DNA from: Bacteroidota bacterium
GTDB lineage: Bacteria > Bacteroidota > Bacteroidia > Bacteroidales > UBA12077
Direction of reading: 5' to 3'
Length of the DNA: 64,000 bases
Assembly: GCA_020444275.1 (NCBI GenBank)
Contig: JAHLLG010000005.1
Coordinates: forward strand, 152,004-216,003
Shown: positions 57,624-64,000 of the stretch, one piece after another
How positions within the stretch are numbered: position 1 is the first letter of the stretch
Layout: each line of letters begins with the position of its first letter
Program-made: the position numbers and the translations under genes
The notes under the pieces: generated by a model
Databases searched by the model: none
What the model saw: the letters and a program-made list of their open reading frames with translations, nothing else
Told to the model about the DNA's origin: nothing

Positions 57624-58308
57624 GAAAAATGTTAAAATATTATTAGCCGAAGATGATGAAAATCTTGGTGCTTTGCTTAGAGAATATCTTGTGGCAAAAG
57701 GTTTAAATACGACTTTGTTTGTTAACGGTGAGTTAGCGCTTAATGGATTTAAAAACGATACATACGATTTATGCATCCTGGATGTTATGATGCCAAAGAT
57801 GGATGGCTTCACTGTGGCTCGCGAAATCAGGAAATTAAATGCTGATGTGCCATTTATATTTTTAACAGCAAAATCGCTAAAAGATGACATCATTGAAGGT
57901 TTTTCCGTGGGTGCTGATGATTATATGACAAAACCTTTTAGTATGGAAGAATTGTTGTACAGGATCAAAGCCATTTTGCGTCGAACAAACAAAAATAGTT
58001 CTTCGGAAACAGAAAAGACATATACTATTGGCGATTACGAATTCGATACCCAAAAGCAAATACTGAAATACGGAGATCGTGAGCAAAAGCTTACAACAAA
58101 AGAATCCGATTTACTAAAATTGTTATGCAATAACATGAATAATGTGTTGGAACGAAATTTTGCACTTAAAACAATTTGGCAGGAAGATAGTTATTTTAAT
58201 GCACGAAGCATGGATGTGTATATTACCAAACTTCGAAAATATTTAAAAGATGATCCGTCCATTCAGATTCTGAATATTCATGGTAAAGGATACAAGCTTA
58301 TTGTATAA
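57616..58308 (+). CDS. OmpR/PhoB-family response regulator
   Basis: A 230-residue DNA-binding regulator. The receiver domain (about 5-120) holds the acidic pair in LLAEDDEN, phospho-acceptor Asp56 in CILDVMMPKMDGF, the conserved Thr in FLTAKS and Lys in MTKPFSMEEL. A winged-helix output domain (about 130-228) contains TTKESDLLKLLCNNMNNVLER and RSMDVYITKLRKYLKDDPSIQILNIHGKGYKL. The cognate kinase lies directly upstream and overlaps. Confidence 0.95.
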   Translation: MDEKNVKILLAEDDENLGALLREYLVAKGLNTTLFVNGELALNGFKNDTYDLCILDVMMPKMDGFTVAREIRKLNADVPFIFLTAKSLKDDIIEGFSVGADDYMTKPFSMEELLYRIKAILRRTNKNSSSETEKTYTIGDYEFDTQKQILKYGDREQKLTTKESDLLKLLCNNMNNVLERNFALKTIWQEDSYFNARSMDVYITKLRKYLKDDPSIQILNIHGKGYKLIV

Positions 58309-58319
58309 TTTGTTAGCTT

Positions 58320-58859
58320 ATGGCAGATAATAAAAAGAAAGCGTTACGTAAAACGATTCGTGAAGTAAAAAAGAGATATTCCATTCAGGAGAAAATATCG
58401 AAATCAGAAACCATTCTGAAAAAAATTGAACAGTTGGATGTTTTCCTGCAATCCAAAATTGTAATGGTCTATTGGTCAATGCCCGATGAAGTGCATACCC
58501 ACGATTTTATTTTAAAATGGTACAATAAAAAAACCATTATCCTGCCTGTTGTTAAAGATGATGAACTGGAGCTAAGAGTGTTTACGGGTATTGAAAATAT
58601 GTCTGTAGGCAAAGCATTTAATATTGGTGAGCCTACAGGAAAACCTTATACTGATATTCAATCGATTGATTTAATCCTGGTTCCGGGTGTGGCATTCGAT
58701 CATCAGAATAACCGATTGGGACGAGGCAAAGCATATTACGATAAGCTCTTGAAGTCGGTAAATGCAAGCAAAGTTGGCATCTGTTTCGATTTCCAGATAG
58801 TAGATTCGGTTCCGGTTGATGAGCATGATATAAAAATGGACCGGGTAATTTCTGATTAA
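58320..58859 (+). CDS. 5-formyltetrahydrofolate cyclo-ligase
   Basis: The 179-residue ATP-dependent enzyme converts 5-formyl-THF to 5,10-methenyl-THF, returning folate to the one-carbon pool. A basic N-terminal helix with LRKTIREVKKRYS starts the family fold. VMVYWSMPDEVHT and LILVPGVAFDHQNNRLGRGKAYYDKLL contain the family's ATP/folate site (R-L-G-R-G-K-A-Y-Y-D). The stop shares one base with the start of the next gene. It lies 11 nt after the response regulator. Confidence 0.9.
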   Translation: MADNKKKALRKTIREVKKRYSIQEKISKSETILKKIEQLDVFLQSKIVMVYWSMPDEVHTHDFILKWYNKKTIILPVVKDDELELRVFTGIENMSVGKAFNIGEPTGKPYTDIQSIDLILVPGVAFDHQNNRLGRGKAYYDKLLKSVNASKVGICFDFQIVDSVPVDEHDIKMDRVISD

Positions 58860-59380
58860 TGCAAAAACGAACCATACACTCTAAATATCTTTTTTCTAAC
58901 AACGGTAATCAGAAAATAACTAATACACCGATTATTGTTGGTTATCATTTGAGAACACCCGAAAACCTGGGCAACATTATTCGTTTAGCAGATAATACAG
59001 GATGTAAAAAAGTGTTGTTTGTTATCGATAATGAAAATTTGAGAACCTCAAAAATTAAGAAAACAGCAGCCTCGAGTTTTGATAAAGTAGATTGGAGTTT
59101 CTGCTCGCAGGATGAATTAAAAAAGTATATTCCAAAAGACTACCGCTGGGTAGCCGTTGAAACAGCCAGCGATTCTAAAAATATTTTTAACACCAAACTA
59201 CCCAAAAAAGCAGTTTTTATTGTAGGTAACGAAATACATGGTGTTCATACTTCTATGCTTGAACTATGCAATGAAATAGTTCATATTCCTTTAGCTGGAA
59301 AAAACACCTCCATGAATGTTTCACATGCACTGGCAGTTGCCTTATTTGAATGGCAACGACAAATCACTCAAAAACAGTAA
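58859..59380 (+). CDS. SpoU/TrmH-family RNA methyltransferase
   Basis: A 173-residue SPOUT-fold SAM-dependent methyltransferase that 2'-O-methylates tRNA or rRNA. The three family motifs are present: TPENLGNIIRLADNTGC (motif 1), FIVGNEIHGVHTSMLELCNEIVHIPLAG (motif 2) and NTSMNVSHALAVALFEW (motif 3). Length fits the minimal catalytic domain without an extended RNA-binding tail. It overlaps the cyclo-ligase gene by one base. Confidence 0.9.
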   Translation: MQKRTIHSKYLFSNNGNQKITNTPIIVGYHLRTPENLGNIIRLADNTGCKKVLFVIDNENLRTSKIKKTAASSFDKVDWSFCSQDELKKYIPKDYRWVAVETASDSKNIFNTKLPKKAVFIVGNEIHGVHTSMLELCNEIVHIPLAGKNTSMNVSHALAVALFEWQRQITQKQ

Positions 59381-59440
59381 ACTGCCGCTCTACAAGTCAT
59401 AGTGTGTATAATCCAATACAATGTATTGCAATAGCTGCAT

Positions 59441-59494
59441 CTTACTTTTAATTAACAATTCACGCCGTGACTATCAGTTAATTAAAACAGTAAG
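59441..59494. promoter_or_regulatory. Long inverted repeat downstream of the methyltransferase gene
   Basis: CTTACTTTTAATTAAC (59441-59456) faces GTTAATTAAAACAGTAAG (59477-59494): an 11-bp perfect stem, a 2-nt bulge, then 5 bp more. The apex contains CACGCCGTG (59461-59469), itself a small palindrome. No T run follows, so a simple terminator is unlikely. Confidence 0.5.
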
Positions 59495-59560
59495 CTATTT
59501 CACAACGCTTCCCGGGTTTGTTATACTTTTTGATAATCAATAAATTATCGTATGGTTTTG

Positions 59561-59568
59561 TAATTTTG
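59561..59568 (+). promoter_or_regulatory. Putative -7 element upstream of the Asp-rich peptide gene
   Basis: TAATTTTG matches TAnnTTTG, 68 nt before the peptide ATG at 59637. It could drive the peptide and the downstream histidine kinase together. Confidence 0.45.
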
Positions 59569-59636
59569 ATGTTGGTTGAACAAAAATTTATATTAACTTT
59601 AAAACTCCATTTTGTTTAACCAAAAAATGAACTACT

Positions 59637-59729
59637 ATGAAATTAGAAGAATTAGAAAAAGACCTGTTAACGTTTGTTCCGGATGATGACCCTGATGGTG
59701 GTGATGATGATGATGATAATCCTGGTTAA
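59637..59729 (+). CDS. Tiny Asp-rich peptide (30 aa)
   Basis: A 30-codon ORF with an ATG start and TAA stop, 24 nt before the TPR histidine kinase. The first half is a charged amphipathic helix (MKLEELEKDLLTF); the second half is VPDDDPDGGDDDDDNPG with eight or more Asp residues encoded partly by a (GAT)5 run. A leader-like charged helix, then a Gly-Gly, then an acidic tail is reminiscent of peptide precursors exported or matured at GG, but no transporter or maturase gene is adjacent. The alternative ORF starting at 59627 in another frame is short and stops at 19 codons. Function is unknown; a signal or ligand for the neighbouring kinase is a hypothesis. Confidence 0.45.
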   Translation: MKLEELEKDLLTFVPDDDPDGGDDDDDNPG

Positions 59730-59753
59730 GTTATTGAACAACACTTAAAAACG

Positions 59754-61844
59754 ATGAGACTGTCTATAGAAATACTTGTGGTATGCTGCTTTTGTGCAAT
59801 AGCCAACCTGAATGCTAATGCACAAAATAGTGCTATTGACAGTCTTCGTTTGTCTGTACTCAGAATGCCTGATGATACCTTAAAAGTGATTCAGCTTGCC
59901 AAAATATCCAAGGAGTATTCAAAAAACCAGGTAGATACTGCGGTGCGATTAGGAAATAAAGCATTATGGTTAGCGCAGGAGCTAGATTACCTATACGGAG
60001 AAGCTTATAGTTATTTTATTTTAGGAATTGTATATAATTATAGCAATGAATATAAACAGGCTGTTGAAAGTCTTAAAAAAGCCTATGCTCTTTTTGACAC
60101 ATTGGATAATAAACCATACCAGGCAAGAGCACTCAATTCTTTGGGCAATGTGTATAAGCGTAAAGGAGACCTCACTTTAGCTACAGAAAGCTATATTCAA
60201 TCGTTAAATATTTCTAAAGAGATTTCCGATACAATAGTAATTTCTGCTGTGTATAATAATATTGCTGGTTTATATGGAATGATGGGGGAGTATGATAAAG
60301 CGTTAGAGTATCAAATGCAAAACCTGGAATTAAAGAGGCAAATGAACTTTAAGCATAGAATTCCGGTATCGTTAATGAATATTGGTAATACCTACAGGGC
60401 AAAGAAAAATTATAGCATGGCTCTGAACTATTATAACCAGGCATTGGAATTAAGTGATGACATCGAAAATAAACATGAAAAGTCTCTTCTATTATATAAT
60501 ATTGCACAGGTTTACGTGGAAACGGAACGATATGATATTGCTAAGCAATATTACATTAATTCGGTTACTCTAGCCAGGGAGGTTGGGAATAAAGAACAGT
60601 TAGCACGTTCTTTAAAAGGCCATGGAGAAGTTTTATGCGAAACAGGTAATTTTAAGGAAGGTGAACAATGCTTGCTGGAAGGTTATACGTTAGCACAGGA
60701 AATTGGCAGTTTAACAATGCAAAGATCTCTTACTTCAAAATTGCAGGTGATATACAGAGACCAGCAGCAATACCAAAAGAGTTTGGCCTACTTTGAAATT
60801 TACAATGAGTTAAAGGATAGTATCCTAAATATTGAAAAAATGAAAGAGATAGCTGCCCTGGAACAGCACTACGAGGCAGATAAGCGGGAACAACAGATTG
60901 CATTTTTAGAGAAAGAGCAGCAGGTGCAGGAACTGGAGTTGGCCAAATCAGAGGCTGAAAGCAAACAAAAAAGTTTTCAGCGTAATGTGCTTGTTTTATT
61001 ATTGGTGCTTACTTTTGGGGTAGTGTTCTATTACATCAGAACAAGTAAAAAGCGCAAAAGATTAAACCAGCTTTTAATTAAGCAGAATAAGAAAATTACC
61101 GAGCAACGTACCGAAATTGTTAAGCAAAATGATGCGTTGGTTGAGTCCAATAAAACCAAAGATCGCCTGTTTCAGATCATTGCCCACGATTTAAGAAGTC
61201 CGCTGGTTTCCATGGATAGCATTACGCAGCTTATTCCATACTGGGTGGAGGAACAAGACTACGAATCGCTTAAGAAACTTTCAAGCACATTAGAACTTTC
61301 ACTGCAAAATGTATTATCACTTATCGACAACTTGTTAAATTGGGCACTAAACCAGCAGGGGAAATTCCCATACTCACCCGAAAATCTTAATCTGAAAGAA
61401 AATATTAGCGAAGCAGTGGAGGTATACAAGCCTATTGCTGAAATTAAGAATATCAATTTAAAATTTTCCTATGCAAAAAGTGTGGTAGTTTTTGCCGATC
61501 GAAATATGCTGTTTACCATTATGCGTAACCTGTTGAACAATGCCATAAAGTTTACTCCCGAAAATGGCGAAATTGAGGTAGGTATCGAAAGTAATGCACA
61601 ATTTGCTAAAGTTTGGGTTAAAGACTCTGGTGTTGGAATACCTGAAGCAAAGCAGGAAAAAGTATTCGAGATTGCCAATGGAAAAGAGAAAGGTACCAAA
61701 GGCGAGGTGGGTAAAGGATTAGGATTATTCTTTTGCAAAGAATTTGTAAATATGAATAACGGTGATATTTACCTTGAAAGCCACGAAAATAAAGGAACAA
61801 CCATAACGTTTACCTTGCCTCTGTTCAATATCGAAAAAAATTAA
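59754..61844 (+). CDS. TPR-repeat sensor histidine kinase
   Basis: A 696-residue membrane kinase. A signal peptide (1-23, NANAQ) precedes a periplasmic domain (about 25-380) of TPR repeats, seen as recurrent ALNSLGNVYKRKGDL, AVYNNIAGLYGMMGEYDKAL and SLMNIGNTYRAKKNYSMALNYYNQAL. A short coiled coil (LEKEQQVQELELAKSEAESKQ) leads to TM 412-430. The kinase core has H478 in IAHDLRSPLVS, NLLNNAIKFTPENGEIEV (N box), VKDSGVGIPEAKQEKVFE (G1) and GLGLFFCKEFV (G2). TPR sensors bind peptides or proteins, so it may read a secreted peptide. No response regulator gene is adjacent. Confidence 0.93.
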   Translation: MRLSIEILVVCCFCAIANLNANAQNSAIDSLRLSVLRMPDDTLKVIQLAKISKEYSKNQVDTAVRLGNKALWLAQELDYLYGEAYSYFILGIVYNYSNEYKQAVESLKKAYALFDTLDNKPYQARALNSLGNVYKRKGDLTLATESYIQSLNISKEISDTIVISAVYNNIAGLYGMMGEYDKALEYQMQNLELKRQMNFKHRIPVSLMNIGNTYRAKKNYSMALNYYNQALELSDDIENKHEKSLLLYNIAQVYVETERYDIAKQYYINSVTLAREVGNKEQLARSLKGHGEVLCETGNFKEGEQCLLEGYTLAQEIGSLTMQRSLTSKLQVIYRDQQQYQKSLAYFEIYNELKDSILNIEKMKEIAALEQHYEADKREQQIAFLEKEQQVQELELAKSEAESKQKSFQRNVLVLLLVLTFGVVFYYIRTSKKRKRLNQLLIKQNKKITEQRTEIVKQNDALVESNKTKDRLFQIIAHDLRSPLVSMDSITQLIPYWVEEQDYESLKKLSSTLELSLQNVLSLIDNLLNWALNQQGKFPYSPENLNLKENISEAVEVYKPIAEIKNINLKFSYAKSVVVFADRNMLFTIMRNLLNNAIKFTPENGEIEVGIESNAQFAKVWVKDSGVGIPEAKQEKVFEIANGKEKGTKGEVGKGLGLFFCKEFVNMNNGDIYLESHENKGTTITFTLPLFNIEKN

Positions 61845-61924
61845 GTCCTTTACGGTTTTAAGATTCACTATCCAAATTCTTATCTTTATATTCAATTAAC
61901 ATGAAAATCTAAACGTAACTTATT

Positions 61925-62401
61925 ATGGCAAAACGTGATAATGCAATTAAAGATATTGTAGACTTTGATAAACTTGAAGATATTATTAAAGCGTGTAAAA
62001 TATGCCGTGTTGGAATGGTCGACGGAGATTCACCATATGTCCTGGCTATGAATTTTGGTTATGATGATCAAACCATTTGGCTGCACTGCGCTAAAGAGGG
62101 GAAAAAAGTGGATGTGCTGAAAAGAAACAATAAAGTGTGTATCGAATTTGATACAGACCATAAACTATTTGCAAGGCACGAACATGTGGCCTGCTCATGG
62201 CGATTTGCATACCGCGGTGTTTTGGTTCATGGTCATGCTTTGTTTGTTGACGATTATGATGAAAAAGTAAAAGGACTAAATATTTTCATGAAAAACTATT
62301 CCGATCGGGAGTTTGAATATTCCAAACCGTCGGTTGATAATATTTTAATCATAAAAATTCCTATTGAATCGATTACAGGTCGTTCATTTGAATATTTATA
62401 G
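61925..62401 (+). CDS. Pyridoxamine-5'-phosphate-oxidase-like flavoprotein (NimA-type)
   Basis: A 158-residue split-barrel flavin-binding protein. KACKICRVGMVDGDSPYVLAMNFGYDDQTIWLHCAKEGKKVDVLKRNNKVCIEFD covers the FMN/ligand-binding half and matches the Nim family of Bacteroidota (R-x-GM-x-DGD-x-PY, HCA-xEGKK). Nim proteins reduce nitroaromatics in some strains; most are general flavin enzymes of unknown natural substrate. It is placed 17 nt upstream of the thioesterase gene. Confidence 0.85.
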   Translation: MAKRDNAIKDIVDFDKLEDIIKACKICRVGMVDGDSPYVLAMNFGYDDQTIWLHCAKEGKKVDVLKRNNKVCIEFDTDHKLFARHEHVACSWRFAYRGVLVHGHALFVDDYDEKVKGLNIFMKNYSDREFEYSKPSVDNILIIKIPIESITGRSFEYL

Positions 62402-62418
62402 AGAAAGGAAAAGTTAAA

Positions 62419-62895
62419 ATGAAGAAAATAAATAATCCATATGCACCTTTAGAAGGGTACAATTGTTTTGGTTGTTCGCCACACAATACGTTAGGTCTGC
62501 AAATGGAATTTTATGAAGATGGCGAATATATTCTTTCCAGTTGGAAACCAAAAGAGCATTTGGCCGGTTATGGAAATATTTTACATGGTGGAATTCAATC
62601 TACCTTATTGGACGAAATTGCCAGTTGGGTAGTTTATGTAAAAGTGAAAACAGCAGGAGTTACCGCTACTTTAAATGTAAAATACAAGAGTACAGTATTT
62701 ACAGATAAAGGAAATCTTACAGTAAGAGCTCGACTAAAAGATCAAAACAAACGATTTGCAACCATTCATGCCGATATTTTGGATGCTGAACAAAAAGTCT
62801 GTGCCGAAGCCGAGGTAAAATATTTTCTCTTCCCCGAAGAAATCGCAAAACGCAGATACAACTATCCGGGTATTGAAAAGTTTTATGACGAGTAG
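62419..62895 (+). CDS. PaaI-family hotdog thioesterase
   Basis: A 158-residue hotdog-fold acyl-CoA thioesterase. The N terminus has two Cys (NCFGCSPHN), then the hotdog core. NILHGGIQSTLLDEIASWVVY contains the HGG and Asp (LDE) catalytic positions. TATLNVKYKSTVFTDKG is the following beta strand pair, and the tail ends YNYPGIEKFYDE. It removes acyl groups from CoA, but the acyl chain specificity cannot be read here. It is downstream of the NimA-like gene. Confidence 0.87.
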   Translation: MKKINNPYAPLEGYNCFGCSPHNTLGLQMEFYEDGEYILSSWKPKEHLAGYGNILHGGIQSTLLDEIASWVVYVKVKTAGVTATLNVKYKSTVFTDKGNLTVRARLKDQNKRFATIHADILDAEQKVCAEAEVKYFLFPEEIAKRRYNYPGIEKFYDE

Positions 62896-62915
62896 TCTTT
62901 GGCTACGCTCAGACT
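62894..62915. repeat. REP-like palindrome (left of the transposase region)
   Basis: AGTCT (62894-62898) faces AGACT (62911-62915) with GGCTACGCTC inside, just after the thioesterase stop. It resembles the CGCTCAG-type palindromic elements found across Bacteroidota genomes; a related element is at 63945-63960. Confidence 0.45.
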
Positions 62916-62977
62916 GACCTTGATGAAAATATTGTTAACTAACACGCTATATATAAAAATGATATAGAGAGGAATCA

Positions 62978-63092
62978 AGGTGTAGAGCACCGAAACCTAT
63001 ATAGCAATATGTAATAATTTAAAACAAAGGTGCAGCGCACCGAAACCTTTATAGCATGTATTAATTGAAAATCAAGTTGCATCGCACCGAAA
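62978..63092 (+). repeat. Three GGTGC-N3-GCACC palindromes upstream of the transposase
   Basis: Copies at 62978-63006, 63028-63056 and 63075-63092 share AGGTGYAGMGCACCGAAACC followed by TATAGCA in the first two; the third is a diverged form (GTTGCATCGCACCGAAA). The GGTGC...GCACC core folds into a hairpin. All three have the same orientation relative to the gene that follows. Confidence 0.85.
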
Positions 63093-63137
63093 TATTTTCG
63101 TAGTTTTAGGTTGTAAATAAACAATCAAATATAAATT

Positions 63138-63605
63138 ATGGCAAATACCTATTCCCAATCCTATTTTCATTTGATTTTCTCACCTAAAAACAGACATGCC
63201 TTAATTCAAAAATCCTGGAAAAACGAATTGGAAAAATATATAACCGGGATTGTTCAAAACAATAAGCATAAACTATTAGCAATTGGATCAATGCCTGACC
63301 ACATGCATATTTTTATTGGGTATAATTTAAATCATCGTATTTGTGATTTGGTTGAAGAGATTAAAACATCAAGTAATAAGTGGATAAAAGATAATAGACT
63401 ATCAACATTCAAATTTGAATGGCAAAGGGGATATGGAGCTTTCACGCATTCTCATTCTCAATTAGATGCCATAATAAAATATGTCTTAAACCAGGAACAA
63501 CATCACAAGAAAAAAACTTTTAAAGAAGAATATTTAGAGATATTAAGGAAGAACGATATAAAATATAATGATGATTATTTATTCGATTTCTTTGATAACT
63601 TCTAA
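63138..63605 (+). CDS. IS200/IS605-type HUH transposase, probable RAYT
   Basis: A 155-residue single-domain Y1 HUH endonuclease. His55-Met56-His57 in PDHMHIF is the HUH metal site, and Tyr115 in YVLNQEQHH is the nucleophile with Gln119 nearby. It lacks an accessory TnpB gene. Three palindromes precede it and four follow, two inverted and two direct. This is the layout of a REP-associated tyrosine transposase (RAYT) which spreads palindromic repeats, in contrast to an IS200 element with its own distinct ends. Transposition activity cannot be judged from the sequence. The gene is full length with no frameshift. Confidence 0.87.
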   Translation: MANTYSQSYFHLIFSPKNRHALIQKSWKNELEKYITGIVQNNKHKLLAIGSMPDHMHIFIGYNLNHRICDLVEEIKTSSNKWIKDNRLSTFKFEWQRGYGAFTHSHSQLDAIIKYVLNQEQHHKKKTFKEEYLEILRKNDIKYNDDYLFDFFDNF

Positions 63606-63610
63606 TTGTT

Positions 63611-63690
63611 TATAGGAATATCTCGGTGCGCTGCACCTTAGTTGTAAGCGTTGCTTCTAATTCTATAAATCTTTCGGTGCTACGCACCTT
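63611..63690 (-). repeat. Two inverted-orientation palindromes downstream of the transposase
   Basis: TCTCGGTGCGCTGCACCTTA (core 63625-63637) and CTTTCGGTGCTACGCACCTT (core 63676-63688) are the reverse-complement form of the upstream repeats, including a leading TATA-G or CTATAAA tag. Confidence 0.8.
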
Positions 63691-63833
63691 TTATGTTACG
63701 AAATTCTTGTATCTGTAAGTTTTCACTTTTTGGTCAATGGTAATCTATAAAAGTTTTGGTTTATTATTATTCAGCTATTAGGCAGAGGGTAATTAATTGT
63801 GAATTGAAAAGAAACGTGTATGGATATATTTTA

Positions 63834-63901
63834 AGGTGCAGAGCACCGAAACCTCTATAGCAAAATTTAGTATGTATGCAAGATAGAGGTGCAGCGCACC
63901 G
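63834..63901 (+). repeat. Two further direct-orientation palindromes
   Basis: AGGTGCAGAGCACCGAAACC plus TCTATAGCA (63834-63862) matches the upstream set almost base for base. AGGTGCAGCGCACCG (63887-63901) is a shorter copy. Confidence 0.82.
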
Positions 63902-63944
63902 TAATATTTATAATAATTTTCGGGGAATATTATCACATAGAAAA

Positions 63945-63960
63945 ACTCCCTGAGCGGAGT
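63945..63960. repeat. REP-like palindrome (right edge)
   Basis: ACTCC (63945-63949) faces GGAGT (63956-63960) around CTGAGC, followed by CGAAGG. Read on the minus strand it contains CCGCTCAG, shared with the CGCTCAG element at 62894-62915. The window ends soon after. Confidence 0.45.
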
Positions 63961-64000
63961 CGAAGGAAGGTTTGCGCGGTGTCTACCAAATATCCAAATG

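Noticed and set aside
59627-59686. Alternative small ORF overlapping the Asp-rich peptide in another frame
   Set aside because: Only 19 codons (MNYYEIRRIRKRPVNVCSG), not linked to any feature; the ATG ten bases later opens the more plausible frame.
62978-63901. CRISPR array
   Set aside because: Repeats are palindromic, unevenly spaced, in both orientations and interrupted by a transposase gene; no cas genes are near.

Overview
The window looks like a chromosomal segment of a low-GC (about one third G+C, judged by eye) Bacteroidota bacterium, probably a marine member of the Bacteroidales/Marinilabiliales side. This placement is an inference. It rests on TAnnTTTG-type -7 promoter elements, the near absence of Shine-Dalgarno sequences, a lipoprotein form of TamA (TamL) next to TamB, an IPExxxVDY-family gene after rnc, PorT-like small outer-membrane barrels and Met biosynthesis through O-acetylhomoserine. 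Most of the window is core genome. The right-hand 1 kb and several intergenic regions carry repeats.

Layout. 0-11 kb is a methionine block: a SAM (S-box) riboswitch, then an uncatalogued 36-codon Met/Cys-ended leader ORF, then metY, metX, homoserine dehydrogenase, metH and metF. The metY leader and the metY-metX, hom-metH and metH-metF gaps hold a degenerate CTTTGTG/CACTAAG repeat; the metX-hom gap has a terminator instead. 11-17.5 kb has lepA, a CDF metal transporter overlapping an aminotransferase, and aroB-aroA on the minus strand. 17.5-24.5 kb has two glutamate dehydrogenase paralogues on either side of dprA (one with a clostridial NAD-type coenzyme loop, one with an enterobacterial NADP-type loop), a TatD hydrolase, asparaginase and tRNA-Ser(GGA). 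24.6-27 kb is an ExbB/ExbD motor operon with an extra membrane protein. 27-33.4 kb holds small secreted and membrane proteins, including an unlisted DUF1328 gene (29680-29847), two convergent AI-2E-family transporters and a YtxH/holin-like/small-protein envelope-stress-like cluster.

33.5-44.2 kb is an outer-membrane biogenesis region: tamB-tamL directly abutting, then mlaE-mlaF-mlaD and a small barrel protein. 44.3-50.2 kb has a rhodanese lipoprotein, tRNA-Arg(TCG), leuS, a YitT-family protein and an M23 peptidase with a substituted zinc ligand. 50.4-52.3 kb encodes a secreted low-complexity Ser/Arg-rich protein and a barrel-like lipoprotein. 52.3-55.8 kb is purN, then acpP-fabF-rnc and an IPExxxVDY gene. 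56-59.4 kb is a histidine kinase/response regulator pair followed by a 5-formyl-THF cyclo-ligase and a SpoU-type RNA methyltransferase. 59.6-61.9 kb is a tiny Asp-rich peptide gene followed by a TPR histidine kinase. The window ends with a NimA-like flavoprotein, a PaaI-type thioesterase and a single-domain HUH (Y1) transposase embedded in an array of GGTGC-N3-GCACC palindromes, which looks like a RAYT/REP system.

Most novel candidates: the SAM riboswitch plus Met/Cys leader peptide plus hairpin tandem; the Asp-rich peptide/TPR-kinase pair; and the RAYT/palindrome array. No CRISPR array, prophage, plasmid-type origin or rRNA was seen.
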